Counted from the first letter of the stretch, positions 18,054 to 27,706 are shown. The stretch is DNA of 64,000 nt from Arthrobacter sp. P2b (GCF_900168295.1 NZ_FVZL01000012.1:38475-102474); one strand, 5' to 3'. Translations and numbers: made by a program. The notes: a model not told the origin generated them from the letters alone.

Positions 18054-20216
18054 TCACCTTCCGGCCACTCCCCCTGCCACGACGCCTTCAGGCGGGTAGG
18101 CCAACGGCGGGCGTGGTTCGGCCACCAGCTTGAGGCCCGGCGGAAGCCCTTCGATGCTGCCTTCGGTTCCGGACGCGTTGATGGTCACCCTGGCCGAATC
18201 CAGGAGGACGTTTTCAGCCCTGAACGTGCCGACGGCCTCCGGCAGGATGGGTGCAAGATGAACCACCCCGCGGGTGAAGACGGGATCGAACCGAAGCAGG
18301 ATCCGCGCCAGCTGCACCGGGGCCGCCGCCGCCCACGCCTGCGGCGAGCACGCCGTGGGATACGGCACAGGGCCGGGAAACTCGCCGCGGTCAAAGCCGC
18401 AGAAGAGCTCGGGCAGCCGGTTGTCGAAATGCTCGGCCGCGTCGAAGATTCCCAGGGCCACGCGCCTGGCCTCTTCCACGAATCCGTAGCGCATCAGGCC
18501 TGTGGCCACCAGCGCCGTGTCATGGGGCCAAACCGAACCGTTGTGGTAGCTCACGGGGTTGTACGCGCCCATGTCGGACGCGAGCGTGCGGATCCCCCAG
18601 CCGGTGAACATCTGCGGCGACATGAGGTGCTCCACCACTGACGGCGCCTTGTCCTCGTCCACGATGCCCGTCCACAGGCAATGGCCGATGTTGGACGTCA
18701 GCGCGTCCACGGGACGCTTGTCCTTGTCCAGGGCGACGGCAAAATACCCCTTGTCCGGCAGCCAGAACTTCTCGTTGAATGCGGTCTTCAGTTCTGCGGC
18801 ACGATCAGCCCAGTGCTGCTCCAGGGGCGCGTCACCGCTCCACCGTGCCAGCAAGGACCTGCCGATGTACGCAGCGTACACATAGCCCTGCACCTCGCAC
18901 AGCGCAATCGGTGCCTCGGCCATGGTCCCGTCCGCAAAGTTGATGCCGTCCCAGGAGTCCTTCCAGCCCTGGTTCACCAGGCCGTGGTCGTTGGGGCGAA
19001 GGTATTCCACGAAGCCGTCGCCGTCACGGTCGCCGTACTTCTGGATCCATTCCAAGGCCCGGTCGGCATGCGCTATCAGCGGCTGGACCACATCCCGGGA
19101 CAGGCCCCAGCGGCTGAGCTCACCCAGGAGGGCCACAAAAAGCGGCGTGGCGTCGGCGGTGCCGTAATAGGCCGTGCCGCCCAGCGAAAGCCCGGCGGTG
19201 ACACCGAGCCGTACCTCGTGGGGGATGCGCCCCGGCTCTTCCTCCGAGTCCGGATCCACTTTCTTCCCCTGGAGCCCCGCCAGCGTCTGCAGCGTGCCGG
19301 CCGCGAGGTTCGGGTCCACCATCAGGCTCATATAGGACGCCAGGAGGGAATCCCGGCCGAACAACGCCATAAACCAGGGCGCCCCGGCGGCCACGGCAGC
19401 ACGTTCGGGGTGGTGGGCGTCGAAAATCCGGAGCGAGCCCAGGTCGATCTGGCTCCGGTTCAGCAGGTCCTGCAGCCCGGTGTCCGCCACATTGATCCGG
19501 GGAACGCCTTCTTCCCAGTCCAGGTGGCGGCGGACGCCTTCGCGGTGGTGCGGAAGGCGTCCTTCAGTGAAGGGGTCTGCCGGCGCCTTACCGTTCACCA
19601 GCGGAACCACGATGACGCTGGTGGTCCACTTGCCGCGGGCCGGGATGGTGACGTGGAAGCGCAGCCCGTCCAGGCTGGCCACCCCTTCGCGTGCGCCGAC
19701 GGCGGTGCCGCGCTGCTGCCCGTGCCGGACGGCCTGGATGACCAGCCGGCCGTCAACCACTTCACGGGTGGTATCGGCCGGGCCGGTGGTGCGGCCGCCC
19801 TTGACGTCGAAGAGGTCCGCCTGGTCCGCGTCCACCAGCAGTTCGATGTCACACTCCACCGGCTCCGCTGCATAATTTTCCAGGGTGATGTCATCCTGGA
19901 GCCCCGGACCGATGTGCCGTGTCTGGCGGACCACCAGCGGGCTGTCGAAGCGCCCGTCCGGCCACTTGGCCCGCCCGACGAACGTGGCCGCGAAGGGCCG
20001 CGACCGCTGGGCCGCCAACGGCTCACGCAGGGAGCCGTTGATCCGAAGGACCCAGTGGGAAATGATGCGGGTGTCCTGGAAAAAGGCCCCGTTCGTGCCG
20101 CCTTCGGAACTGATGTCCCCGTTCCCGGCCGAGATGCAGAACGAGGATCCTTCCACCACTGTCACGGACCCTGACTCGGATGCGCCAGCCTCGGTATTGG
20201 CATTCCATGCGGTCAC
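18054..20216 (-). CDS. Amylo-alpha-1,6-glucosidase / glycogen debranching-like glycoside hydrolase
   Basis: A 720-aa protein with an N-terminal beta domain of the glycogen-debranching N-terminal type (GTNGAFFQDTRIISHWVLRING) and a C-terminal alpha/alpha-barrel of the GH15/GH63-like kind. ALFGRDSLLASYMSL, NQGWKDSWDGINFADG and SYHNGSVWPHDTALVATGL carry the likely catalytic and substrate-binding acids. Real substrates of this actinobacterial group are uncertain. The GTG at 20216 is preceded by AAGGGA. It follows the glycosyltransferase gene by 60 bp in the same direction, so the two probably work on one glucan or glycoside. Confidence 0.87.
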   Translation of the reverse strand: MTAWNANTEAGASESGSVTVVEGSSFCISAGNGDISSEGGTNGAFFQDTRIISHWVLRINGSLREPLAAQRSRPFAATFVGRAKWPDGRFDSPLVVRQTRHIGPGLQDDITLENYAAEPVECDIELLVDADQADLFDVKGGRTTGPADTTREVVDGRLVIQAVRHGQQRGTAVGAREGVASLDGLRFHVTIPARGKWTTSVIVVPLVNGKAPADPFTEGRLPHHREGVRRHLDWEEGVPRINVADTGLQDLLNRSQIDLGSLRIFDAHHPERAAVAAGAPWFMALFGRDSLLASYMSLMVDPNLAAGTLQTLAGLQGKKVDPDSEEEPGRIPHEVRLGVTAGLSLGGTAYYGTADATPLFVALLGELSRWGLSRDVVQPLIAHADRALEWIQKYGDRDGDGFVEYLRPNDHGLVNQGWKDSWDGINFADGTMAEAPIALCEVQGYVYAAYIGRSLLARWSGDAPLEQHWADRAAELKTAFNEKFWLPDKGYFAVALDKDKRPVDALTSNIGHCLWTGIVDEDKAPSVVEHLMSPQMFTGWGIRTLASDMGAYNPVSYHNGSVWPHDTALVATGLMRYGFVEEARRVALGIFDAAEHFDNRLPELFCGFDRGEFPGPVPYPTACSPQAWAAAAPVQLARILLRFDPVFTRGVVHLAPILPEAVGTFRAENVLLDSARVTINASGTEGSIEGLPPGLKLVAEPRPPLAYPPEGVVAGGVAGR

Positions 20217-20276
20217 GGAAGGGGTCCCTTCTCAAACGACGGGATGCTGCCGGCCATCCGGCAACATGTGCGGCCC

Positions 20277-21338
20277 TTAAAGATTCTGGTGCACGCGCGC
20301 CGCATCCGGAAGCCCCGTGGGCATACTCCCTTCAATAAGTTCGGTGAAGAGCTGCAGGTGGTCGGACACCATGCGCCCGGCGCTGAACCGCTCCTCTACC
20401 GCTCCCCTGCACGCCGCCCGGTCCAGGGCCTCCGCGGCCTGGACGAAGTCCGCCAGATCCCCGACATCGCCCAGGTAGCCGGTGCGGCCATGCTCCACGA
20501 TTTCAGGCGCGGAACCGATCAGTGTGCCCACCACGGGAGTTCCCGTGGCCAGCGCCTCGATCATGACGAGCCCGAACGGCTCGGACCACTGGATGGGGTT
20601 CAGGAAGGCCAGCGCTTCACCCATCAGCCGGTACTTGGCAGCATTGTCCACTTCCCCCACGAAGTCCTCGTTTGGCCCCAACAGGGGCTCAATGACGTCA
20701 TGGAAATACCGAATCTCCTCCGGCTCCCGCATCTTCACCGCTATGCGCAGCGGCATGCCTGCCTGCCGGGCAATCATGATGGCCTCAAACAATCCCTTGT
20801 CCGGGCAGGCCCGGCCCACAAAGCACAGATAGCCGCCCCGGCCGGTCCCCACGGGCACTGACTTCAGGTCCATGCCGTGATGGATGACCCGGGTAACAGG
20901 CACCCCCGGAGCGTGCGACGCCTGGTCACGGGAAATCGCGATGATGGCGGACCGCCGCGCGATGGCCTGGTAGATGTCCACCGCGTTCGAGTTCAGTGGA
21001 CCGTGGATGGTGGTCACCAAAGGAGTTTCCTCCGGCCGGTGCAGGTACAGCGGTCCGGCTAGCGTGTGGTCGTGGATGATGTCAACGTCCTGCAGCGCCT
21101 CGTGCGCCCGGATCACATGGCTGAACTCCGAAATGGTAAGCCCCATCTCTTCCCCGGCCGAGGGCTGCATGCCGGGCACCAGGGGCACAGGGCAGCTGCT
21201 GTCCGAGGGCGCTGCCAGTAAAACCTCATGCCCCGCGGCGGCGAAGCCCTTGGCCAGGGTGTCCACCACCCTTTCAGTTCCGCCGTACGTTGACGGGGGC
21301 ACAGGTATCCATGGTCCTGCAACCAGTCCTATCCGCAT
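20277..21338 (-). CDS. Glycosyltransferase family 4 protein
   Basis: A 353-aa GT-B glycosyltransferase. The acceptor-side start MRIGLVAGPWIPVPPSTYGGTERVV has the conserved glycine loop, DIIHDHT is the central strand, and the donor half has YLCFVGRACPDKGL and the EX7E-type motif EPFGLVMIEALATGTPVVGT. It probably transfers a sugar from a nucleotide donor. The ATG at 21338 follows GGAGG. It is upstream of, and likely co-transcribed with, the debranching-like glycosidase, a pairing that suggests synthesis and turnover of a glucan or glucosyl solute (inference). Confidence 0.9.
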   Translation of the reverse strand: MRIGLVAGPWIPVPPSTYGGTERVVDTLAKGFAAAGHEVLLAAPSDSSCPVPLVPGMQPSAGEEMGLTISEFSHVIRAHEALQDVDIIHDHTLAGPLYLHRPEETPLVTTIHGPLNSNAVDIYQAIARRSAIIAISRDQASHAPGVPVTRVIHHGMDLKSVPVGTGRGGYLCFVGRACPDKGLFEAIMIARQAGMPLRIAVKMREPEEIRYFHDVIEPLLGPNEDFVGEVDNAAKYRLMGEALAFLNPIQWSEPFGLVMIEALATGTPVVGTLIGSAPEIVEHGRTGYLGDVGDLADFVQAAEALDRAACRGAVEERFSAGRMVSDHLQLFTELIEGSMPTGLPDAARVHQNL

Positions 21339-21553
21339 TCCTGGCCTCCAGGTGGTGACAGGCCGGGCTCCCCAGCTGGCCGGGCATATTTAATCGCGGA
21401 CCTGTTCCGGCCCGCGGTATATCCGCTTCGTATGTCGTCTGCTTAACTTAACTCTGACTATTGCCCACGAACCACCGCGCCACAAGCCCTACTGTGGGGT
21501 ATCTAACATGTGGTGGCCGGAATGGCTGCCGGGCTTGCGAGGTTGTTCCCAGC

Positions 21554-22252
21554 ATGAAGATTGAGATCTGGTCAGACGTCGCGTGCCCGTGGTGCTACAT
21601 CGGCAAACGCCGCTTTGAGGCCGCCCTGTCCGCCTTCCCGCACAAGGATGCGGTAGAGGTGGTGTGGCGCAGCTACCAGCTGGACCCAACCCTTCCCGAG
21701 CACTACGACGGCACCGAGCTGGAGTACCTGAGCACCCGCAAGGGCATGGCTCCGCAGCAGGTTTCGCAGATGTTCGACCATGTTGCACAGCAGGCCAGGG
21801 GCGAGGGCCTGAACTACCGGTTCGATTCGGTGGTGGTGGCCAACAGCTTCACCGCACACCGCCTCATCCACCTTGCGGCCGCACACGGCAAGCAGGATGC
21901 TGCCAAGGAGCGCCTGCTCAGCGACCACTTCGAGCACGGCAGGGACATCGGCAGCCGGGAGTACCTGGCGTCGCTTGGCCGCGGCCTCGGCATCGATGCC
22001 GGTGAGGTGGACGAGCTGTTCACCACGGACAAGTACGCCGACGACGTGCGCTTCGATTTCGAGGAGGGCCGGTCCCTGGGTATCAGCGGCGTCCCGTTCT
22101 TTGTCATCGACCGGAAGTTCGGCCTGTCCGGCGCCCAGCCAACGGAGACGTTCACGGCGGCACTGAACCAGGCCTGGCAGGACGCCAACCCCCTGGTACT
22201 GGTCAACTCCGGCGAGGGTGATGCCTGCGGCCCGGACGGCTGCTCCGTCTAG
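21554..22252 (+). CDS. DsbA family oxidoreductase (FrnE-like)
   Basis: A 232-aa cytoplasmic thioredoxin-fold protein without signal peptide. The active site CPWC lies near the N-terminus (EIWSDVACPWCYIGKRRFE), and the cis-Pro loop is ISGVPFFVIDRKFGLSGAQP, both typical of the FrnE/DsbA-like group (HCCA isomerase fold). The C-terminus ends in GDACGPDGCSV, a Cys pair common in this family. Members are linked to thiol-disulfide exchange and oxidative stress tolerance. The ATG at 21554 was chosen because family homology begins there; upstream codons are not conserved in character. Confidence 0.9.
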   Translation: MKIEIWSDVACPWCYIGKRRFEAALSAFPHKDAVEVVWRSYQLDPTLPEHYDGTELEYLSTRKGMAPQQVSQMFDHVAQQARGEGLNYRFDSVVVANSFTAHRLIHLAAAHGKQDAAKERLLSDHFEHGRDIGSREYLASLGRGLGIDAGEVDELFTTDKYADDVRFDFEEGRSLGISGVPFFVIDRKFGLSGAQPTETFTAALNQAWQDANPLVLVNSGEGDACGPDGCSV

Positions 22253-22264
22253 CAGCCGTTTACT

Positions 22265-22285
22265 GACACATCGCGGTAAAGTGTC
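22265..22285. promoter_or_regulatory. Inverted repeat upstream of the second TetR gene
   Basis: GACAC (22265-22269) and GTGTC (22281-22285), separated by 11 nt, end four bases before the ATG at 22289. The position fits an autorepressor operator, but the arms are short. Confidence 0.35.
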
Positions 22286-22288
22286 TGT

Positions 22289-22939
22289 ATGCCCCGGATT
22301 TCAGCGGCCAGCAATGCCGAGCAGCGCGCGGACACCCAGCGCCGCATCCTGACGGCCTTCGGCGAACTCCTTTTCTCCCACGGCCTGCCCGGCCTGACCA
22401 TGACGGACGTGGCGCGGCACGCCGGAGTGGGCCGTACCGCGGTGTACAACTACTACGCGGACATCGAAGAGCTGCTGATCGCGTATGCCCTGGAAGAGAC
22501 TGAGAAGTTCCTGACGGAACTGCGCGACTCCCTCAACCGCCTGGACAACCCGGTGGAACAGCTGGCCCTGTACGTGCGCGCCCAGGTGGTGGACCTCAGC
22601 CGCCGCCACCTGCCGCCGGGCCCTGCCATGGGGGCCGTGCTGTCGCCGTCGTCCTTTGCCAAGCTCGCGGACCACGTGGGCGAGCTGAGCGTGCTGCTGC
22701 AGGGCATCCTGCGCGCAGGCATGGAGCAGGGCTACCTGCCGGCGGCGGACATCGGCCAGCAGGCGCAGCTGATCCTTGGGACGCTGTCCTCCAGCGCGGC
22801 CAGGGGCAGCGACGAGCCGGAGGAGCTGGAGGCGCGCGTCGCCAGGACGGTGCGGTTCATCCAGCTGGGTGCCGGGGCCAGGTTCGACGACGCCGGCCGC
22901 CCCGTCCGGCTCGCCCCGCTTCCCGCCGTGGCCGGCTAG
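22289..22939 (+). CDS. TetR/AcrR family transcriptional regulator
   Basis: A 216-aa regulator. The DNA-binding domain is FGELLFSHGLPGLTMTDVARHAGVGRTAVYNYYADIEELLIAYAL, with the recognition helix RTAVYNYYAD. The C-terminal domain is a helical ligand domain of unknown specificity. It starts 36 bp after the DsbA-like gene and could share its transcript, though the inverted repeat at 22265-22285 suggests its own promoter. No Shine-Dalgarno is visible before the ATG. The 3' end almost abuts the convergent LytR_C gene, leaving only 6 bp. Confidence 0.92.
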   Translation: MPRISAASNAEQRADTQRRILTAFGELLFSHGLPGLTMTDVARHAGVGRTAVYNYYADIEELLIAYALEETEKFLTELRDSLNRLDNPVEQLALYVRAQVVDLSRRHLPPGPAMGAVLSPSSFAKLADHVGELSVLLQGILRAGMEQGYLPAADIGQQAQLILGTLSSSAARGSDEPEELEARVARTVRFIQLGAGARFDDAGRPVRLAPLPAVAG

Positions 22940-22945
22940 CGATTT

Positions 22946-23623
22946 TTAGCGGGTGGGCGCGGCGGACGGGTTGACAGGCCGCTTGTCGTCGTCGGCAACG
23001 CGGCGGCTTTCCCGGGGGCAGCTGAGCTTGCCAGGGGTCTGGTCCACCAGGTCCGGCGGGGCGAGGGCGGCGTAGTCCTGGGAGAGGATCACGTCCACGC
23101 TGCCGTCCGTCCTGCCGTCCTGGAAGTAGTCGGAACCCGGCAGGTTCCGCTGGACGCTGAAGGCCGCAGACTGTCCCGCAGCCCCGGAGATCACAGCCGC
23201 CACACCCCGGTAGCCGGCCTCGGTATTGGACACGGCGCCCACCACGAATTTCCGGGCCAGGAACTCGTCCGCCACCGAGCGGGCCAGCCCGGGCCGGCTG
23301 GTGGAGTTGTACACATTGAGGTTGATCTGTTCAGGCGGGGTGTAGTCGAACGTTCCCGCAGGGCAGGTGGACACCGTTTCCTGGGCAGATTCGGCGGTGG
23401 GGATGGCCAGTTTCCCGTTGATGATGGCCAGGGCGGCGATGATGCCCGCGGCGATCAGGCCGATGAGGAGCACCAGGACCACGCCGTGCAGGACCCGGCG
23501 GCGCACCCGGGCGGCATCGTCCGCGTCGCGGGCGGCCGCTTGAAAAGTGGCACGCAGCTCGGGGCCGCTTACTATGTGGTGGCCGTGCAGGACGCTCGGG
23601 TCCTTGGGCCGTTTCCTAGCCAT
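22946..23623 (-). CDS. LytR C-terminal domain membrane protein
   Basis: A 225-aa protein with a cytoplasmic N-terminus of about 43 residues, one transmembrane helix (VLHGVVLVLLIGLIAAGIIAALAII) and an extracytoplasmic LytR_C domain (INLNVYNSTSRPGLARSVADEFLARKFVVGAVSN, YRGVAAVISGAAGQ, DVILSQDYAAL). LytR_C domains accompany cell-wall and LCP-type proteins, but this one lacks the catalytic LCP domain. Its start overlaps the upstream gene by 8 nt (23616-23623), so the pair is coupled. Confidence 0.88.
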   Translation of the reverse strand: MARKRPKDPSVLHGHHIVSGPELRATFQAAARDADDAARVRRRVLHGVVLVLLIGLIAAGIIAALAIINGKLAIPTAESAQETVSTCPAGTFDYTPPEQINLNVYNSTSRPGLARSVADEFLARKFVVGAVSNTEAGYRGVAAVISGAAGQSAAFSVQRNLPGSDYFQDGRTDGSVDVILSQDYAALAPPDLVDQTPGKLSCPRESRRVADDDKRPVNPSAAPTR

Positions 23624-23918
23624 CGAGCACCAGGACCCGGGCGTGGATCGCGGTGCGCTGGTGCAGGGCGGTCCGGACTGCGCGGTGCAGGCCGTCCTCC
23701 AGGTATAGGGTTCCCTGGTACTGCACCACGTGCGGGAAAAGGTCGCCGAAAAAGGTGGAGTCCTCGGCCAGCAGCGCTTCCAGGTCCAGGGTGCGTTTGG
23801 TGGTCACCAGTTCGTCCAGCCGGACCGGCCGCGGCGGCAGCGAAGCCCACTCCTTGGGCGTGCTGTAACCATGGTCGGGGTAAGGGCGGCCCTCGCCCAC
23901 AGCTTTGAATATCACCAT
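23616..23918 (-). CDS. Conserved hypothetical protein, partner of the LytR_C gene
   Basis: A 100-aa soluble protein (MVIFKAVGEGRPYPDHGYSTPKEW at its start is given only in part here). LDLEALLAEDSTFFGDLFPHV and LYLEDGLHRAVRTALHQRTAIHARVLVLDG resemble small ParB/Srx-like or antitoxin-like folds, but I do not recognise a named family. The tail forms an H-R-A-x-R-x-A helix and a final strand. It overlaps the LytR_C gene by 8 nt, an arrangement that suggests a conserved two-gene unit. Confidence 0.75.
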   Translation of the reverse strand: MVIFKAVGEGRPYPDHGYSTPKEWASLPPRPVRLDELVTTKRTLDLEALLAEDSTFFGDLFPHVVQYQGTLYLEDGLHRAVRTALHQRTAIHARVLVLDG

Positions 23919-24063
23919 GCCACCCTAGGCATCCTGCCGGCCCAGCGAAAGTGCCCAGCCCTGCCGGCGGCAGGTTGTAGCCAAACGGTGACCATCCGCC
24001 ACACGGGGGTGGCTTTCGGCTGTCCGCTCCGGGAGTTTCCGGCCCTGCTGACAGAATGGAGGC

Positions 24064-24993
24064 ATGACAGCATCCGAGTCCCCCGCCATTTCCCTGCCCG
24101 GCGTCCGCCTGCCGTCCTGCCCGCCGCTGGCGCTCCTGCTCGACGTTGACGGGCCGGTGGCGAGCCCGCTGACCCGGGACGTCAAACCGGAAATCATCGC
24201 GGACCTGGTAGCCCTGGCGGCAGCAGGAATTCCGGTGATCTTCAACACCGGCCGCTCCGATGCCTTCATCCGGGAACAGGTCATGGAGCCCATGATCGAA
24301 GCCGGCATCCCCACCGGCACCATCATCCACGCGGTCTGTGAAAAGGGTGCCGTGTGGTTCAGCTACACCTCGGCCGGGCCGGGGCCCATCCATGTGGACC
24401 GGGACCTGGCCGTGCCCGCAGCGTACGGGGACGACATCCGCCGCCTGGTGGCCGAGGACTACTCCTCACACATGTTCTTTGACGAAACCAAACGGGCCAT
24501 GGTGTCGGTGGAGCAGCACATCGACGTGCCGAGTTCTGATTACCTGACCGAACAAAAACTTTTCGACGCCGATGCCATGGAGCTGATGGGCCGTCACGGG
24601 CTGGGGGTGGTCCGGCTGGACCACCATGCCCCGGACTCCGACGACGAGGTGGACTACCGCGTGGACCCCACCATCATCTCCACCGACATTGAATCGGTGC
24701 GGCTTGGCAAGGACCTTGGAGCCAGCCGGGCTGTGGAGCTCCTCGCGGCGCAGGGCATTACGCCGGAAGCCTGGCGGACGGTGGGCGACTCCCGCACGGA
24801 CTACGCCATGGCAGACTGGCTGCACCACAACGACCATGCCGTGAAGCATGTGGATGTCCGCCCTGCGGACGGCGTCCCGGACAAGCCGTATGATGTCCTC
24901 ACTGCAGCGGATCTGGGACTCGAGGCAACGATCATCCACGACGACGCCGGCGGCGCCTTCCTGCGCAGCTGGCGGGAGGCGCTGGGCGCCTAA
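24064..24993 (+). CDS. HAD superfamily hydrolase
   Basis: A 309-aa phosphatase-like protein. Motif I is LLLDVDGPVAS (nucleophile and acid/base Asp), motif II is IFNTGRSD and motif IV is TVGDSRTDYAMA. The cap between motifs II and III is of the Cof/trehalose-phosphatase-like (IIB) type. It probably removes phosphate from a sugar or sugar alcohol (inference). It lies 83 bp upstream of the Stealth gene on the same strand, so both may act on phosphorylated sugars. The ATG at 24064 is preceded by GAATGGAGGC. Confidence 0.9.
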   Translation: MTASESPAISLPGVRLPSCPPLALLLDVDGPVASPLTRDVKPEIIADLVALAAAGIPVIFNTGRSDAFIREQVMEPMIEAGIPTGTIIHAVCEKGAVWFSYTSAGPGPIHVDRDLAVPAAYGDDIRRLVAEDYSSHMFFDETKRAMVSVEQHIDVPSSDYLTEQKLFDADAMELMGRHGLGVVRLDHHAPDSDDEVDYRVDPTIISTDIESVRLGKDLGASRAVELLAAQGITPEAWRTVGDSRTDYAMADWLHHNDHAVKHVDVRPADGVPDKPYDVLTAADLGLEATIIHDDAGGAFLRSWREALGA

Positions 24994-25076
24994 GCCCTGC
25001 CGGCACCGGGCCGGATGCACCGGCCGAAACATGCCGTTTCCCACGCGCGGCTATCATGCAGGTAGGAAGGCTTACT

Positions 25077-26693
25077 TTGACCAGCACGGAGACAACCATT
25101 ACAGAAGCACCGGTTCAGGACGAGGTTTACTACGGCGGCCAGGCGTCCGTAGAAGAACAATTTCATTCAGAGGTAACGTCAGCAGCTGCTGTACAGCGCT
25201 TCAGGCTCCGCCCGGATGTCATCCGGCACAAGGGCCGCTATGCCGTCATCAATGACAACAGGACCCCCTACCAGGCCATGGTGGAGGACCTGCTGTTCCT
25301 GCGCAACGTGCTGGCGAATGCGGGCCTGGCCTACCTCCTGGTCCGGGGCAACAATGACCGCCCTGTGATCGCCCTGGACTGGAAGAACCGCAAGAAGCTC
25401 CGGGCGGCCCTGGTGGAGGCGTGCCGGGACGAGCCCTTCTACTCCATGACCGTGGACGCGAAGAAAAAAACCTCGGTACTCGTCGCGGACGGCGAACTCT
25501 CGTCCAACCGGCAGGCGCGGATCTTCCGCCTGTACCGGCCGCGGGTGGAGCCCGTGGGCGGCTTCGAATTCGGCGCCTCAGCCGGTGTGCAGATCGAACT
25601 GTGGTCCTTCGAAGGGGAGGAACTGATCCTTCCCATCGAGAACTCCCTGACCCGCAGGACCCTGCTGCGGCAGGACGCCGTCCGCGGCACGGTGGAACGC
25701 TACGGCCACACCTGGCCGACCATCGAGAACATGTTCGCCGACCATGCAAGCGACATCAGTTTCGACATCGACCTGGTCTTCTCCTGGGTAGACGGAAGCT
25801 CCCCCGAGTACATCGCCGCCCGCCGCGCCCAGCAGAAGGACGTGGTGCTGGGTGAGGGCGACGACCACGAAGCCCGCTTCCGGCAGATCAACGAACTGAA
25901 GTACGCGCTGCGGTCCGTCTACATGTTCGCGCCGTGGATCCGCCGCATCTTCATCGCCACGGACTCCCCCGCCCCCGCCTGGCTGGCAGACCATCCTTCG
26001 GTGACCATCGTGCGCAGCGAGGAGTTCTTTGCCGATCCCTCCGTGCTGCCCACCCACAACTCGCAGGCGGTGGAGTGCCAGCTGCACCACATTGAAGGCC
26101 TCTCGGAGCACTTCCTGTACTCCAATGACGACATGTTCTTCGGCCGCCCGGTCAGCCCGGACCTGTTCTTCACGCCGGGCGGGATCACGAAATTCATTGA
26201 GGCGGAGACCAGGATCGGCCTTGGGGAGAACGCGGCCGAGCGCAGCGGGTTCGAGAACGCCGCCCGGGTGAACCGCAAGCTGCTGTGGAACCGGTTTGGC
26301 CGGATCACCACACGCCACCTGGAGCACTGCGCTGCACCGCTGCGCCGGAGCCTGGTGCGCAAAATGGAGCAGGAATTTCCGGAGGAGTTCCGCAAAACGG
26401 CTGCCAGCCGGTTCCGTGCCGCGGACAACATCTCGGTCACCAACTCGTTCTACCACTACTACGCGCTGCTCACCGGTCGCGCGGTCACGCAGACCGCCGC
26501 GAAAGTACGTTACGTGGACACCACCATGCGGACCGGGCTCAACTATCTTCCGAAGCTCCTGTCCAAGCGGAACGTGGACTTCTTCTGCCTGAACGACGGC
26601 AGTTTCCCTGAAGTGAGCGCGGACGAGCGGGCCGCGCTGGTCACCGACTTCCTGGAAAAGTACTTCCCCATCAAGGCTCCCTGGGAAAAGTAG
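25077..26693 (+). CDS. Stealth family sugar-phosphate transferase
   Basis: A protein of about 538 aa with the Stealth conserved regions in order: CR1 FDIDLVFSWVDGSSPEY, CR2 FRQINELKYALRSVYMFAPWIRRIFIATDS to HHIEGLSEHFLYSNDDMFFG, CR3 with ENAARVNRKLLWNRFG and HCAAPLRRSLV, and CR4 near the end. The family makes phosphodiester-linked capsule or wall polysaccharides by moving hexose-1-phosphate. The first 230 residues before CR1 are less typical. The TTG at 25077 has AGGAAGG at 6 nt; the in-frame ATG at 25056 has no Shine-Dalgarno and is the alternative. No signal peptide. Confidence 0.92.
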   Translation: MTSTETTITEAPVQDEVYYGGQASVEEQFHSEVTSAAAVQRFRLRPDVIRHKGRYAVINDNRTPYQAMVEDLLFLRNVLANAGLAYLLVRGNNDRPVIALDWKNRKKLRAALVEACRDEPFYSMTVDAKKKTSVLVADGELSSNRQARIFRLYRPRVEPVGGFEFGASAGVQIELWSFEGEELILPIENSLTRRTLLRQDAVRGTVERYGHTWPTIENMFADHASDISFDIDLVFSWVDGSSPEYIAARRAQQKDVVLGEGDDHEARFRQINELKYALRSVYMFAPWIRRIFIATDSPAPAWLADHPSVTIVRSEEFFADPSVLPTHNSQAVECQLHHIEGLSEHFLYSNDDMFFGRPVSPDLFFTPGGITKFIEAETRIGLGENAAERSGFENAARVNRKLLWNRFGRITTRHLEHCAAPLRRSLVRKMEQEFPEEFRKTAASRFRAADNISVTNSFYHYYALLTGRAVTQTAAKVRYVDTTMRTGLNYLPKLLSKRNVDFFCLNDGSFPEVSADERAALVTDFLEKYFPIKAPWEK

Positions 26694-26726
26694 AGCGGCA
26701 TAAGGCGGAGCCTTACACAGTGCACC

Positions 26727-26768
26727 AACGCTGAAGGCCTGTCCCCGCGGGGACAGGCCTTCAGCGTT
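26727..26768. terminator. Bidirectional terminator
   Basis: A perfect 42-bp palindrome beginning AACGCTGAAGGCCTGTCCCC with its centre at CGCG. It lies between the convergent Stealth and phosphodiesterase genes and would form a 19-bp stem in both directions. Confidence 0.9.
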
Positions 26769-26776
26769 AGGCGTTC

Positions 26777-27706
26777 CTAGCGGCCGGAGGACACACCCAC
26801 CCGGGCGCTGCTTGGCTGCTTCGCTGTCTCGGGGATCCGGATCCCGGCGGCGGCCAGGCGCCGCTCTGTCTCCTCCGGGGCCACGTACTCGCCCACCGTC
26901 GTCGAACTGCCCAGCGGGACCACCGAGTGGACGATCGTGTGCTCGTAGACGTGCACCAGGTTGAAGGCCTGTCCGCTGTCCTGCCCGCGGGTTCCGCCCA
27001 CCGGCACGTTCAGGTCCTGCGTGTAGCAGGTGGCCGAAGCCACCGAGACGGGAATCCCGGCAAACGTCGCCGTGGTGGAGTAGTGCAGGTGGCCTGCCAG
27101 GATGGTGCGGACGTCGGAATTCCGGACCACTGCTGCAAGGGACGACTGATCCCGCAGTTCGACCAGCACCGAGAGGTCCAGGACGGACGGGACGGGTGGA
27201 TGGTGAAGGGCCAGGATGGTTCCGTCCGGCGCAGGTGTGTCCAGCTCCCGGCCCAACCACTCCAGCTGCGCGTCGCTGAGCTCGCCATGGTGGTAGCCGG
27301 GCACGGAGGTGTCCAGGGTGATAACCCGGAGCCCGTTGATGAAGTAGCTGTTGTCCACCGGGGCATCATTCCCGGGCTGGTCCAGCAAACCCGCGCGGAA
27401 GTTGGCCCGGTTGTCGTGGTTGCCCATGGCCCAGATGACCTCCGCCCCCAGGTCCTCACAGGCGGGTTCCACGATGGCGCGCAGCTTCACATACGCTTCC
27501 GGATGGCCCTTGTCCGCGAGATCGCCGGTAAAGATCACGGCCTCGGGCTTCGCCCCGGACGCTTTGACTTCTTCGAAGAGCTGGGTGAGGCGCGCTTCGC
27601 TGTCAACGACGCCGTACAGGGGGTCCGGACCTCCCAACAGGTGGGGATCGCTCAGGTGGAGTAGGAAGTGGCGTGGCCGGGGATGCTCGGCCTCGATGTG
27701 CTCCAT
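26777..27706 (-). CDS. Metallophosphoesterase, CpdA/Rv0805-like cyclic nucleotide phosphodiesterase
   Basis: A 309-aa class III phosphodiesterase. All metal motifs are present: HLSDPHLLG (D-x-H), FTGDLADKG (GD), MGNHDNR (GNHD), LALHHPP and AGHLHYS (GHxH). CpdA and Rv0805 hydrolyse cAMP or other phosphodiesters in vitro; the natural substrate here is unknown. The C-terminal 60 residues form an extra tail beyond the catalytic domain. The ATG at 27706 is used. It faces the Stealth gene across the terminator at 26727-26768. Confidence 0.92.
   Translation of the reverse strand: MEHIEAEHPRPRHFLLHLSDPHLLGGPDPLYGVVDSEARLTQLFEEVKASGAKPEAVIFTGDLADKGHPEAYVKLRAIVEPACEDLGAEVIWAMGNHDNRANFRAGLLDQPGNDAPVDNSYFINGLRVITLDTSVPGYHHGELSDAQLEWLGRELDTPAPDGTILALHHPPVPSVLDLSVLVELRDQSSLAAVVRNSDVRTILAGHLHYSTTATFAGIPVSVASATCYTQDLNVPVGGTRGQDSGQAFNLVHVYEHTIVHSVVPLGSSTTVGEYVAPEETERRLAAAGIRIPETAKQPSSARVGVSSGR

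Noticed and set aside
18681..20174. Open frame of about 497 codons opposite the debranching-like gene
   Set aside because: Shadow frame of a gene with clear glycosidase motifs.
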